NCBI GenBank assembly: GCA_034431435.1
Contig: DAOUDG010000017.1
Coordinates: 1 to 36,189 of the forward strand
Reading direction: 5' to 3'
DNA: 36,189 bases
Origin: JAHCIE01 sp034431435
GTDB taxonomy: Bacteria; Chloroflexota; Anaerolineae; Epilineales; JAHCIE01
Shown: piece by piece, positions 1-7,715 of the stretch
Numbering within the stretch: position 1 is the first letter of the stretch
Layout of the letters: every line of letters begins with the position of its first letter
The notes under the pieces: model-generated
Seen by the model: only the letters and a program-made list of their open reading frames with translations
What the model was told of the DNA's origin: nothing
Databases searched by the model: none
Program-made: the position numbers and the translations under genes

Positions 1-31
1 TAGCACACGGCTCCCACCCCACGTCTCGCCG

Positions 32-1954
32 CTATTGCCACGGCGCCGGATGATTGCTCGCCAGCAGCGGCAGGTACTGGTAGTACATCGGCTTGGGCGT
101 GGCCGTGGCCGTGGGCGTGCCTGTCGCGGTCGGCGTGGCCGTCGCCGTGGGCGTAGCCGTCGCCGTCGCGGTCGGCGTGGCCGTCGGCGTCTCGGTGGCC
201 GTGGGCGTGGCTGTCGCCGTGGGGGCGGGGCCGAGGCAGGCGTTACCGCTGAAGTTCACCTCGAAGGGCGTGTATTGGTTCTGTAAGAGGACGCTCTGCG
301 TCACCGTGGCGCGCCCGTCGGCCGTCGCCGCGATGGTGTAGCTCTGGGCCGGCAGCGACAGCTGCCCCGTCTGGTAGAAGCCGCTGATGTTGGTGAACGA
401 GCGCAGCGACGTACCGATGACGCGCACCTCGGCATTGGCGATGGGCGCGCCACTCTGGCAGTCGAGGACATAGCCCTGCACCTGGACGAAGGGCGGACCG
501 GAGGGCGTCGGCGTGGCCGTCGGCGTGGCGGTGTCGGCCGGCGTGGCCGTGACGGTCGGCGTCGGCGGCACATACACCACGGCGCGATCCCAGATGTCGG
601 CGCCCGTCGCCTCGGTGATGGCGGTCCAGAAGGCCAGCACGTGGCCGCTGGTCGAGTGGTAGGCCAGCGCGGGGCCGTCGGGTTCCAGCTCATAGCCAGC
701 CGGGCCGGGATCGGCGGCGGTGGCGAGGACGACGGGCTGGGTGATGGGCGAACCAACACCGCTCCAGCCGATGCCGCGATACTCCTTCGCTGCCGTATAC
801 CACGACAGGAAGAACTCACCCGCCTGGGCCGCGTAGATCAGGGCGGGTCGCGTGTTGGTCATGGTGGACACGTCGGCGATGAGGCTATCCACCATGCCGA
901 TTGGGTCGCCGTCCAGTTCGATGCGCCGCCCCCAGATGGACGAGCCGCCGGCCGAACGCTGGTCTTGCCAGGCGACCAGCCACTCGCGCCGCCCGGCGTG
1001 GAAGGCCGCGACCGGCGCTTGCTGCTTCTTCGACCGCGCCTCGCTCAGGATGTGCGGTGGGTCCTGGAGCGTGCCCAGGCCCGACACCACCCGCCCCCAG
1101 ATCTTGTAGTCCAGGTCAAGAGGATCGTCGCCAAGATCGGAGGCGTTGGTCCACTTGGACCAGACCACGAGGAAGCTGTTACTGGCGGCGTCCGACCAGG
1201 TGATGTCGGGCGTCAGCTCGTCCTGGAAACTGGCCGCCGGGCCGCCAGGGGGCAGGCCAAGCCGCACAATCATCCCGGTCGGGTTGCCGTCATTGTCGGC
1301 GAAGCGGCCATAGACATTGTTGACCACGCCGGTCGGGCGAGTGAAGACGACCAGGTACGCGTTCTGTCGCGCCGTTGGGTCGCCGCTGGCGGCATTGATG
1401 GGACTGAAGGCGAAACGCGGCGATTGACTGGCGATGTCCTTGTCGTCGGTAATCTTGATGGCCTCCGTCCCCAGCAGCGCGCCATCCGCGGCGATGCGGC
1501 GGGCGCGAATATTCCCCGCGTCGTCATCGCCAATGCCGATCCGGCTGTAGCTCCACAGGACATAGTACTCGCCGAGGACTGAGTTGTAGACGACTTCGGG
1601 ACTCTTGTTCTGCTCGCCATCACTCGATGCGGCGGCGATGACGAAGGCGTCGGCGGCCGACTGGCCGTCCGGCCCCACTAGCCGACCATAGATGCTGGCG
1701 CGGCCATTGAGCGTGTCCTTATTTTCCCACACGGCCAGAAACTGGTTCGTCATCGGGTTGTAAGCGACCGATGAGCTGAACTCGGCCGTGACCGCATTGG
1801 ACACCTGGAGAGGCGGCCCATCCGTCCGCCAGTAGGCCGGCGTCAGCAAGCCACCCTGGACCGCTGCTTCCAGCACCCCCGACCCCAACAGCGCCAACAT
1901 GGCGGCCAGACACACGCCGCCAATGGCGGCTATAAGCGTTTGTTTCGCAGTCAC
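32..1954 (-). CDS. Secreted propeller-like repeat protein with Thr/Pro linkers and C-terminal LP tail
   Basis: No specific function is recognised. The chosen start is GTG at 1954, because AAGGAGGG lies 5-6 bases upstream and a signal peptide begins there (TAKQTLIAAIGG, then a hydrophobic stretch ending near LEAAVQ). Residues of about 40-450 hold repeated units of the type 'F-hyd-hyd-x-W ... IYGR/IWGR ... G', as in beta-propeller-like secreted proteins. A Thr/Pro linker follows, then a carboxypeptidase-regulatory-like beta domain (VQGYVLDCQSGAPIANAEV), then a second long Thr/Pro linker. The last residues are QYLPLLASNHPAPWQ, a tail type also seen at the end of the protein at 7716-9614. The protein is probably exported and surface-attached or released. 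It lies downstream of surE-ilvE but is separated by two hairpins. The call of a secreted repeat protein is firm; the role is unknown. Confidence 0.8.
   Translation of the reverse strand: MTAKQTLIAAIGGVCLAAMLALLGSGVLEAAVQGGLLTPAYWRTDGPPLQVSNAVTAEFSSSVAYNPMTNQFLAVWENKDTLNGRASIYGRLVGPDGQSAADAFVIAAASSDGEQNKSPEVVYNSVLGEYYVLWSYSRIGIGDDDAGNIRARRIAADGALLGTEAIKITDDKDIASQSPRFAFSPINAASGDPTARQNAYLVVFTRPTGVVNNVYGRFADNDGNPTGMIVRLGLPPGGPAASFQDELTPDITWSDAASNSFLVVWSKWTNASDLGDDPLDLDYKIWGRVVSGLGTLQDPPHILSEARSKKQQAPVAAFHAGRREWLVAWQDQRSAGGSSIWGRRIELDGDPIGMVDSLIADVSTMTNTRPALIYAAQAGEFFLSWYTAAKEYRGIGWSGVGSPITQPVVLATAADPGPAGYELEPDGPALAYHSTSGHVLAFWTAITEATGADIWDRAVVYVPPTPTVTATPADTATPTATPTPSGPPFVQVQGYVLDCQSGAPIANAEVRVIGTSLRSFTNISGFYQTGQLSLPAQSYTIAATADGRATVTQSVLLQNQYTPFEVNFSGNACLGPAPTATATPTATETPTATPTATATATPTATATPTATGTPTATATPKPMYYQYLPLLASNHPAPWQ
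94..225. repeat. Degenerate tandem repeat coding a Thr/Pro-rich linker
   Basis: On the plus strand this stretch is an imperfect array of GGCGTGGCCGT / CGCCGTGGGC units. Read on the minus strand it encodes alternating TATP, TATATP and TPTAT units near the C-terminus of the secreted protein. A shorter copy of the same coding pattern is at about 505-560. It is a coding microsatellite-like repeat whose length may vary between strains. Confidence 0.85.
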
Positions 1955-2012
1955 CTGCGCCCTCCTTAATAATGCGTCGCGGAGACCTCTAGGGTCGTCT
2001 GCCAGACATGAA

Positions 2013-2044
2013 CGTAGGGACCGGCGCGCGGCCTGGTCCCTACG
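2013..2044. other. Inverted repeat, 10-bp arms
   Basis: CGTAGGGACC (2013-2022) is matched by GGTCCCTACG (2035-2044), with a 12-base GC-rich loop that can add further pairs. It lies in the leader of the secreted-protein gene on the minus strand, 59 bases before its GTG. No T-run follows, so it is not a clear intrinsic terminator. It may be an operator, an mRNA leader structure or part of a two-hairpin terminator. Confidence 0.5.
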
Positions 2045-2056
2045 CACTTCTCTGAT

Positions 2057-2086
2057 GCTGCCTCACTCCTGGGGGAGCGAGGCAGC
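2057..2086 (-). terminator. Hairpin just after ilvE, possible terminator
   Basis: GCTGCCTC (2057-2064) pairs with GAGGCAGC (2079-2086), and CTCC with GGAG inside across one A-C mismatch, giving a 12-bp stem with a TGGG loop. It begins 16 bases past the ilvE stop codon on the minus strand. A T-run is missing, so termination would be weak or Rho-assisted. Confidence 0.45.
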
Positions 2087-2101
2087 GCTGTCTCGGTCCG
2101 C

Positions 2102-3064
2102 TCAATACACGGGCGTGAGCCACTCCATGTGCGTCTCGCTCGCGCCGCGCACCATGTCAAAGTAGCGCTGGCGCAGCTCCGTGGCGATCGGACCCGCCTC
2201 CCCTGTGCCTACCGGTCGGTGGCTGATGCGCGTGATGGTCGAGATCTGCACACCCGTGCCACAGAAGAACGCCTCGTCGCACACGTACAGCTCGCTGTGG
2301 TCGATGGAACGCTCCTGGACCGGAATCCCCATCTCATCCCGCAACAGCTGGATAAGGGTGGCGCGGGTGATGCCTTCCAGGATATTGTCCGTGATGGGTG
2401 CGGTAACAGCGACGCCGTTGCGAACAATGAACAGGTTGGACGCGCTACCCTCGGACACGTGGCCGTCTTCGGTCAGCACGATGGCCTCGTCGAAGCCAGC
2501 CATTTCGGCCTCGGTCTTAGCCAGGGCGGAGTTGACGTAGGCGCCGCCGATCTTGCCGCGCGCCGGGATGGCATTGTCGTCGACGCGGCGGAAGGACGAG
2601 ACCATGGCATGACAGCCTGCCTCGTTCTCGATGTACTTACCAAAGGGGATGGTGAAGAGTGTGAAATCGCCGGGCAGGTTGTGCAGGCGAACCCCGATCC
2701 CCTCGAAGGACTTGTACGCCAGGGGTCGAATGTAAATGTCCTGCTCATAGCCCTCCCGCCGAATGAGATCGAGGGTGATGTGGGCCAGATCGTCGCCCGA
2801 ATAGGGCAGGTCGATCATCATCAGGCGGCACGACTGCAAGAACCGTCGGTAATGATCCTTCAACCTAAAGACGTACAACTGCCCTGTTTCGTTATTCCAG
2901 TAGCCACGAATCCCGGCAAATACGGACGTTCCGTAGTGCAGGGCGTGGGTCATCACACTCACCTGAGCCTCGCCGATGGGAACGACGCGGCCCCGGAAGA
3001 ATGCATACTGGGGATGGGCCGCCTTGGGCTGGGCCGACGTGGTCGCGGGCGCGGGTGTCGCCAT
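2102..3064 (-). CDS. ilvE: Branched-chain amino acid aminotransferase
   Basis: This is a fold-type IV PLP aminotransferase of about 320 residues, the usual IlvE length. It would catalyse the last step of valine, leucine and isoleucine synthesis (2-oxoacid plus glutamate) in the cytoplasm. Visible signatures are the N-terminal HALHYGTSVFAGIRGY, the PLP lysine at about 183 in NSALAKTEA, and the EGSASNLFIV and GITRATLIQLL segments. The start is placed at ATG 3064 (MATPAPATT), preceded by AAAGGAT 7-8 bases upstream; the longer frame lacks such a site. It follows surE by 19 bases on the same strand, so the two are probably cotranscribed. A D-amino acid transaminase or an aminodeoxychorismate lyase is less likely given the length and the GTSVFAGIRGY segment. 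Confidence 0.93.
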   Translation of the reverse strand: MATPAPATTSAQPKAAHPQYAFFRGRVVPIGEAQVSVMTHALHYGTSVFAGIRGYWNNETGQLYVFRLKDHYRRFLQSCRLMMIDLPYSGDDLAHITLDLIRREGYEQDIYIRPLAYKSFEGIGVRLHNLPGDFTLFTIPFGKYIENEAGCHAMVSSFRRVDDNAIPARGKIGGAYVNSALAKTEAEMAGFDEAIVLTEDGHVSEGSASNLFIVRNGVAVTAPITDNILEGITRATLIQLLRDEMGIPVQERSIDHSELYVCDEAFFCGTGVQISTITRISHRPVGTGEAGPIATELRQRYFDMVRGASETHMEWLTPVY

Positions 3065-3083
3065 GGGAATATCCTTTCGGTAG

Positions 3084-3944
3084 TTAGGCGGGTTCTTGAC
3101 CCAGGTCCAGGGACAGGTTCCAATCGCGCAGGCGATCGAGGACATGGTACTCGGTCATGTCGAGATGGATGGGGGTGACGCTGATGGCGCCCTGTTTCAG
3201 CGCGCCAACGTCTGTTCCTGCGCTCGGCTCGCCGGTGGGAGCCTCGCCGCCAATCCAGTAGTAGGGACGGCCGCGCGGGTCGATGCGCTCGACAAGCTCG
3301 TCGAGGTAAACCCGCGTGCCCAGGCGGGTAATCTGCACGCCGTTGATCTCGGCGCGTGGCAGGTTGGGCACGTTGACGTTGAGCAGCACGCCGCGCGGCA
3401 GGCCGTGGGCCAACACCTGCCGCGCCACAGTCGCGGCGAAGTCGGCGGCCGCGGCCAGGGCCGCACCGTCGAATCGCTGCCAGGTATCCACGGACACGGC
3501 GATGGACGGCACGTCGAAGATGACACCTTCCATCGCGGCGGCCACCGTGCCGCTGTAGGTGACGTCGTGGCCCAGGTTCGCGCCATGATTGATGCCCGAC
3601 ACCACCAGGTCCGCCTTGCGCGGCAACAGGCCCAGCAGCGCCAGCGCCACCGTATCGGAGGGCGAGCCGCTGCACGCGAAGGCGCGGCTGCCGTCGCTGA
3701 GCGTCACCCGCTGCATGCGCAGCGGCTTGTGCATGGTCTTGTTGTGGCCCGCCGCCGTGCGGTTGCGGTCGGGGGCCATGACCACGACCCGGCCCACCGG
3801 CTCCAGGCCATTCTTCAGAGCCAGGATACCTGGGCTGTACACGCCATCGTCGTTGGTGATCAGAATAAGAGGCTGAGTCTGGTCGATGGGACTGCCGTCG
3901 GTGGTCATGTCCAGCGGGCGCGCGCCGGTGCTTTCAGGTGACAT
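3084..3944 (-). CDS. surE: 5'/3'-nucleotidase SurE
   Basis: SurE is a metal-dependent nucleoside monophosphate phosphatase, often linked to stationary-phase survival. The motif LILITNDDGVYSPG holds the metal-binding pair Asp32-Asp33 (long start). SGSPSDTVALAL and SGINHGANLG are the other family signatures, followed by VLLNVNVPN. At 286 residues it is slightly longer than the usual 250-270 because about 24 residues precede the strand leading to NDDG. Neither ATG (3944 or the in-frame one at 3908) has a good Shine-Dalgarno site, so the exact start is uncertain. It is the first gene of a probable surE-ilvE unit, and a TATAAT box lies 60 bases upstream inside the end of the penicillin-binding protein gene. 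Confidence 0.94.
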   Translation of the reverse strand: MSPESTGARPLDMTTDGSPIDQTQPLILITNDDGVYSPGILALKNGLEPVGRVVVMAPDRNRTAAGHNKTMHKPLRMQRVTLSDGSRAFACSGSPSDTVALALLGLLPRKADLVVSGINHGANLGHDVTYSGTVAAAMEGVIFDVPSIAVSVDTWQRFDGAALAAAADFAATVARQVLAHGLPRGVLLNVNVPNLPRAEINGVQITRLGTRVYLDELVERIDPRGRPYYWIGGEAPTGEPSAGTDVGALKQGAISVTPIHLDMTEYHVLDRLRDWNLSLDLGQEPA

Positions 3945-4003
3945 GGTAGGTTACCGTGTTCGATATAGGGGCAAGGTCTGCGTGCCGTGTGTTCAAGGTA
4001 GTT

Positions 4004-4031
4004 ATTATACTCGTTTCTCCGCCCCTGTCTC
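4004..4031 (-). promoter_or_regulatory. Candidate sigma-70 promoter for surE-ilvE
   Basis: On the minus strand GAGACA (4026-4031) is followed after 16 bases by a perfect TATAAT (4004-4009). Transcription would start near 3997, giving a leader of about 50 bases to the surE ATG. The -35 box overlaps the stop codon of the upstream penicillin-binding protein gene. Confidence 0.55.
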
Positions 4032-6966
4032 ATCGCTGTTTGACGACCTCGATGGCGGCGCGGGGGGCGGCCGTGGTGTTGCCCGCCCGGTCGTGGGCGA
4101 CCGCCTCGATGTAGTGGCGGCCCAGCTGGGGGTCCGTTGGCGTCCAGCGGATGACATACGGTGCGACCGTCGCGCTGCCCAACGGCTTGCCGTCGAGCAG
4201 GAAGTCGACGCGGTCGATGGACAGGTTATCCTCGGCCTCGGCAATCACGTTGATGAACTCGTCGCGCTCCAGGTTGATCTGGGGCGGGATGCCAACCAGC
4301 TCGATCGTGGGCGGCGTCGTGTCCACCGTCACGGGCAGGCGCAGCACGTCCTCGACGCCGCCACGCCGCTCGACGGCCACCCGCAGGGTATACACGCCGT
4401 TCAGCGTGCGCGTGTCCCACATCGCGAGCCGCCCACCCAGCGGCATCCCGCCCTCGGCCAGAACCTGCCACTGCTCCGGATTGACACCCTCGCCCACCTG
4501 CACCCGCCAGCGTAGCAGGTCGGGGCCAGCCAGCATGCCCATGATGGGAACCATGCCGCGGACGAAGCTTTGGGGCGGCGGCGACGACAGGACGACACTG
4601 CCGCCGCCTGTGACCAGCGCCTCGCCCTCGGCGGGCGGTGGCTGAGGGATGTCGGCCGCCCTCGCCCAATCGGCGGCCTCGCTGGGCAGCACGGCGTACA
4701 CCTTCTCCTCAATTGCCTCCGGCGGGCAGTTCGGCCCCGCGAGGCGGCCGGTCGCACGACAGAGGCGCAACTTCTGATAGATGTTGTCTGACTCAGTAGG
4801 GGCCGTGCCGGCGATGAACCACTCACCGCGACGGTCGGGGCACAGGGGCGTGGAGCGCAGCCCCGACAGGGCGCACACCTCCGCCCACTCCAGCCCTTCG
4901 GGGCGGGCGAAGGGCAGCGGCGGCTGGCCGTCGAGGGCGGCCTGCATGAAGTCGTGCCAGATGGGGGCCGCGCCGTCGACGCCGGACACCTCGCGCATGG
5001 GCTGCCCATTGGCATTACCCACCCATACCCCGGTTACCAGTTGTGGCGTGTAGCCGACGGTCCAGTTGTCGCGCCAGTCGTTGGTGGTGCCGGTCTTGGC
5101 CGCCGCCGGTCGATTCAGATGCAGGGGGCTATTGGGGCCGAAGGCCGGCTCGCGGGCTTTGTTGTCGCCCAAGATGTCGGTGATCAGGAAGGCCTGCGAC
5201 GGCGTGAGGACCGCCCGCTCCTGCGGCTGACTGAAGTCGTCCAGCACATTGCCCGCCGAGTCGGTCACGCGCAGGATGGGCACAGGGTCCAGCTCGCGGT
5301 AGCCGATGCGGCGGCGCAGATCGGGCACGGGCGCGCCTAGCATACGACCCTGGGCGGCCAGGACGCTGTATGCGTAGGTCAGATCGAGGAGAGTTACCTC
5401 GCCGCCGCCCAGGGTCAACGCCAGGCCATACTGGCCGTTGAGGCCATTGATGCCCATCTGGTGGGCCATCAGCTGGACATTGGGGATGCCGACCATCTCC
5501 AAGAGCTTGACGGCCGGGATGTTGTACGAGTTGGCGAGGGCCGTCCGCAACAGGACCGGGCCGTGATACTTGCGGTCGTAGTTCTCAGGCACGTAGGGCG
5601 GGCGGCCAGGCTGCGGGAAGGTCGTCCGCACGTCGAGAATCATGGTCGCGGGGGTGTAGCCCTGGGCGAAGGCCGTCGCATAGGTGATGGGCTTGAAGGC
5701 CGAGCCGGGCTGGCGCGGCGATAGGGCCACGTTCACCTGCCCATCGATGCCGGCGTCCCAATAGTCGATGCTGCCCAGCATGACGAGCACCTGGCCCGTG
5801 GCCGGGTCCAGACTCACGACGCTGGCATTGGTCACATTCTTGTCGGCGGCTTGCAGCGTGGCGACGTGGGCGCGGGCCGCGCCTTCGGCCAGCCCTTGCA
5901 GGCGCAGGTCGAGGCTGGTAATGACCTGCAAGCCGCCGCGATAGAGTCGCTCCGGCCCGTAACGCTGCTCCAGCAGTTGCCGTACCCACACGGCGAAGTG
6001 GGGCGCGAGCAGGCTGGCGCGCTCCGTGCGCTGGCGCGGCTGGCCGAGGGGGGCGCGGCGGGCCTCCTCGGCCTGGGCGCGGCTGATGTAACCCTCCTCC
6101 ACCATCTCGTCGAGGGCGATGGCCTGCTGGCGGCGCGCCTCATCGGGGTCATCGATGGGATTGGCGCCGGGCGAGCGCGGCAGCGTCGCGAGCATGGCCG
6201 CCTCCGCCAGGGTCAGGTCGGCGGCCGACTTGCCGAAGTAGGTCTCGGCGGCGGCCTGGACGCCGTAGGCCAGGTGGCCGAAGTAGACGGTGTTGAGATA
6301 CCATTCCAGAATCTGATTCTTGCCCTCGACGCCTGGATAGCGCCGCGTCAACTCCCAGGCCAGCACGACCTCGCGCAGTTTGCGCTCATACGAACGCGCG
6401 ACGCGCTCGTCAGGCTCGATGGCAACGTTCTTGACGAGTTGTTGGGTGATGGAACTGCCGCCCTGGATGGGCAGCCCCAGCCAGTTGTTGACCAGGGCGC
6501 GCCCGAGGCCGCGCACGTCGAAGCCAGGGTTGGTGTAGAAGTCCTTGTCTTCGAGGGCAATGGACGCCAGGCGCAGATTGAGGGGAATCTGATCCAGGGG
6601 AATGACGGTGCGGTTGCCGCCCTGGGGGTCGTAGACTTCGTACAGCACGGTCTGGCCCGTGCGGTCGTAGATGCGGGTTGTCTTGAACTGGTCGGTGGTC
6701 TGCTCACCGATCGTCTCTGGCGAGGGCAGGGTGCGGGTGAAGTTGTCGTAGGCCGTGACCGCGCCGCCCACCACACCCACCACCAGGGCAACCAGCAGAG
6801 CCAGGCTCGCCGCGCCCGTCAGCACGGCGGATTGGCTGGCGAGGAAGAGGAGGCCGAGGCTGGGCAACACAGGGAAGCCGGCCACCTGGCGGCGGCGCTG
6901 GCGGCGGCGAACCACGGCGCGAACGGTGCGAAGGTCCATGAGCAGGGCTATCTTAGCACCAAACAT
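4030..6966 (-). CDS. Class A penicillin-binding protein (transglycosylase/transpeptidase) with Ig-like C-terminus
   Basis: A bifunctional peptidoglycan synthase anchored by one membrane segment (about residues 35-75). The GT51 glycosyltransferase domain shows Glu139 in ALEDKDFY and the GGSSITQQLVKN motif. The transpeptidase domain has the active-site Ser422 in PGSAFKP, SYN at 480-482 and KTG at 624-626. After it come two Cys-pair segments (CALSG..LCPD and LCRATGR..NCPPE), a Pro-rich linker and a beta-sandwich domain ending in AVAHDRAGNT, resembling Ig-like domains of PBP1C-type proteins. The 978-residue length fits. The start is uncertain: ATG 6966 has no Shine-Dalgarno, and an in-frame ATG at 6939 sits just behind a possible promoter (TTGTCC-18-TAAGAT, 6950-6979). 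It is divergent from an OmpR-type response regulator. Confidence 0.93.
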   Translation of the reverse strand: MFGAKIALLMDLRTVRAVVRRRQRRRQVAGFPVLPSLGLLFLASQSAVLTGAASLALLVALVVGVVGGAVTAYDNFTRTLPSPETIGEQTTDQFKTTRIYDRTGQTVLYEVYDPQGGNRTVIPLDQIPLNLRLASIALEDKDFYTNPGFDVRGLGRALVNNWLGLPIQGGSSITQQLVKNVAIEPDERVARSYERKLREVVLAWELTRRYPGVEGKNQILEWYLNTVYFGHLAYGVQAAAETYFGKSAADLTLAEAAMLATLPRSPGANPIDDPDEARRQQAIALDEMVEEGYISRAQAEEARRAPLGQPRQRTERASLLAPHFAVWVRQLLEQRYGPERLYRGGLQVITSLDLRLQGLAEGAARAHVATLQAADKNVTNASVVSLDPATGQVLVMLGSIDYWDAGIDGQVNVALSPRQPGSAFKPITYATAFAQGYTPATMILDVRTTFPQPGRPPYVPENYDRKYHGPVLLRTALANSYNIPAVKLLEMVGIPNVQLMAHQMGINGLNGQYGLALTLGGGEVTLLDLTYAYSVLAAQGRMLGAPVPDLRRRIGYRELDPVPILRVTDSAGNVLDDFSQPQERAVLTPSQAFLITDILGDNKAREPAFGPNSPLHLNRPAAAKTGTTNDWRDNWTVGYTPQLVTGVWVGNANGQPMREVSGVDGAAPIWHDFMQAALDGQPPLPFARPEGLEWAEVCALSGLRSTPLCPDRRGEWFIAGTAPTESDNIYQKLRLCRATGRLAGPNCPPEAIEEKVYAVLPSEAADWARAADIPQPPPAEGEALVTGGGSVVLSSPPPQSFVRGMVPIMGMLAGPDLLRWRVQVGEGVNPEQWQVLAEGGMPLGGRLAMWDTRTLNGVYTLRVAVERRGGVEDVLRLPVTVDTTPPTIELVGIPPQINLERDEFINVIAEAEDNLSIDRVDFLLDGKPLGSATVAPYVIRWTPTDPQLGRHYIEAVAHDRAGNTTAAPRAAIEVVKQR

Positions 6967-6979
6967 GAGGCAAGGACAA
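6950..6979 (-). promoter_or_regulatory. Candidate promoter for the penicillin-binding protein gene
   Basis: Minus-strand TTGTCC (6974-6979), an 18-base spacer and TAAGAT (6950-6955), each 4 of 6 to consensus. Initiation near 6943 would give an almost leaderless message starting at ATG 6939, which conflicts with use of ATG 6966. Confidence 0.35.
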
Positions 6980-7014
6980 ACGGGCGCGGCCCTGGAGCGG
7001 CGGGGCGGGTGATG

Positions 7015-7033
7015 TATAATTGCCAGCGGAGGG
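7015..7033 (+). promoter_or_regulatory. TATAAT box and Shine-Dalgarno of the response regulator gene
   Basis: A perfect TATAAT at 7015-7020 and GGAGGG at 7028-7033 lie directly before ATG 7038. No good -35 box is visible 16-18 bases upstream, so an activator may be needed. The Shine-Dalgarno decides the start against an in-frame upstream ATG overlapping the -10 box. Confidence 0.5.
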
Positions 7034-7037
7034 CAGC

Positions 7038-7712
7038 ATGGCGCGAGTCCTGGTGGTGGATGACGAGCCGAATATCGTGGCGCTGGCGCAACTCTACCTG
7101 CAGAACGAGGGCTATGAGGTACTCACAGCCGACAGCGGCCCGGCGGCCCTGGACGCCGCGCGCCGGGTGTCCCCCGACCTCATCATCCTCGACATTATGT
7201 TGCCCGGCCTCGATGGCTGGGAGGTGTGCCGCCAGCTTCGCCAGTTCAGCCAGGTCCCTATTATTATGCTGACGGCCCGTGGCGATGACGTGGATAAGAT
7301 TGTGGGCCTGGAGCTGGGGGCCGACGACTACCTGGTCAAGCCGTTCAATCCCCGCGAGTTGGTGGCGCGGGTCAAGGCCGTGCTGCGGCGTAGCGAAGCT
7401 GCCCCACCGGCCGACGGGGCTGTTACCCTGGCTGACGTGCGCATCGACCCGGCTCGCCGCGAGGCCAGCCTGGGCAACCAACCCATAACCCTGCGCGCGA
7501 AGGAGTTCGACTTGCTGTTGTACCTGATGCAGCACCCTGGCCTGGCCTTGAGTCGCGAGCGACTCCTGAGCGCGGTGTGGGGTTACGAGTTCTACGGCGA
7601 CACGCGGACGGTCGATGTTCATATCGCCCATCTGCGGGACCGCCTGGCGGGCGGCCGCCTGCGTATCGAGACGGTATGGGGCATCGGCTACAAGCTGGTG
7701 GCGGGGGAGTAG
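7038..7712 (+). CDS. OmpR/PhoB-family response regulator
   Basis: A two-domain DNA-binding response regulator of 224 residues. The receiver domain has acidic pocket Asp8-Asp9, phospho-acceptor Asp52 in LIILDIMLPG, Thr79 and Lys101 in YLVKPF. The C-terminal winged-helix domain (about 128-222) shows RAKEFDLLLYLM, a recognition-helix region TVDVHIAHLRDRL and the ending WGIGYKL. ATG 7038 is chosen because GGAGGG precedes it by four bases. No histidine kinase gene is adjacent, so its partner is elsewhere. It is divergent from the penicillin-binding protein gene and translationally close to the following secreted-protein gene (3-base gap). Control of one or both by this regulator is inference. Confidence 0.93.
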   Translation: MARVLVVDDEPNIVALAQLYLQNEGYEVLTADSGPAALDAARRVSPDLIILDIMLPGLDGWEVCRQLRQFSQVPIIMLTARGDDVDKIVGLELGADDYLVKPFNPRELVARVKAVLRRSEAAPPADGAVTLADVRIDPARREASLGNQPITLRAKEFDLLLYLMQHPGLALSRERLLSAVWGYEFYGDTRTVDVHIAHLRDRLAGGRLRIETVWGIGYKLVAGE

Positions 7713-7715
7713 GGA

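Noticed and set aside
94..225. Regular short repeats that could be taken for a CRISPR array or minisatellite element
   Set aside because: The repeats have no unique spacers and encode an in-frame Thr/Pro linker of a secreted protein.
641..7272. Long frames opposite to real genes, such as 641-1582 plus, 2129-3178 plus, 3096-3941 plus and 5851-7272 plus
   Set aside because: They lie antisense to clearly recognised genes, have Arg/Gly/Ala/His-rich low-complexity translations and no family motifs. High-GC DNA makes such shadow frames common.
7038..7712. A complete two-component pair at the penicillin-binding protein locus
   Set aside because: No histidine kinase gene adjoins this regulator; the next gene encodes a secreted repeat protein. 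The GAF kinase at 13796 pairs with the ANTAR regulator instead.
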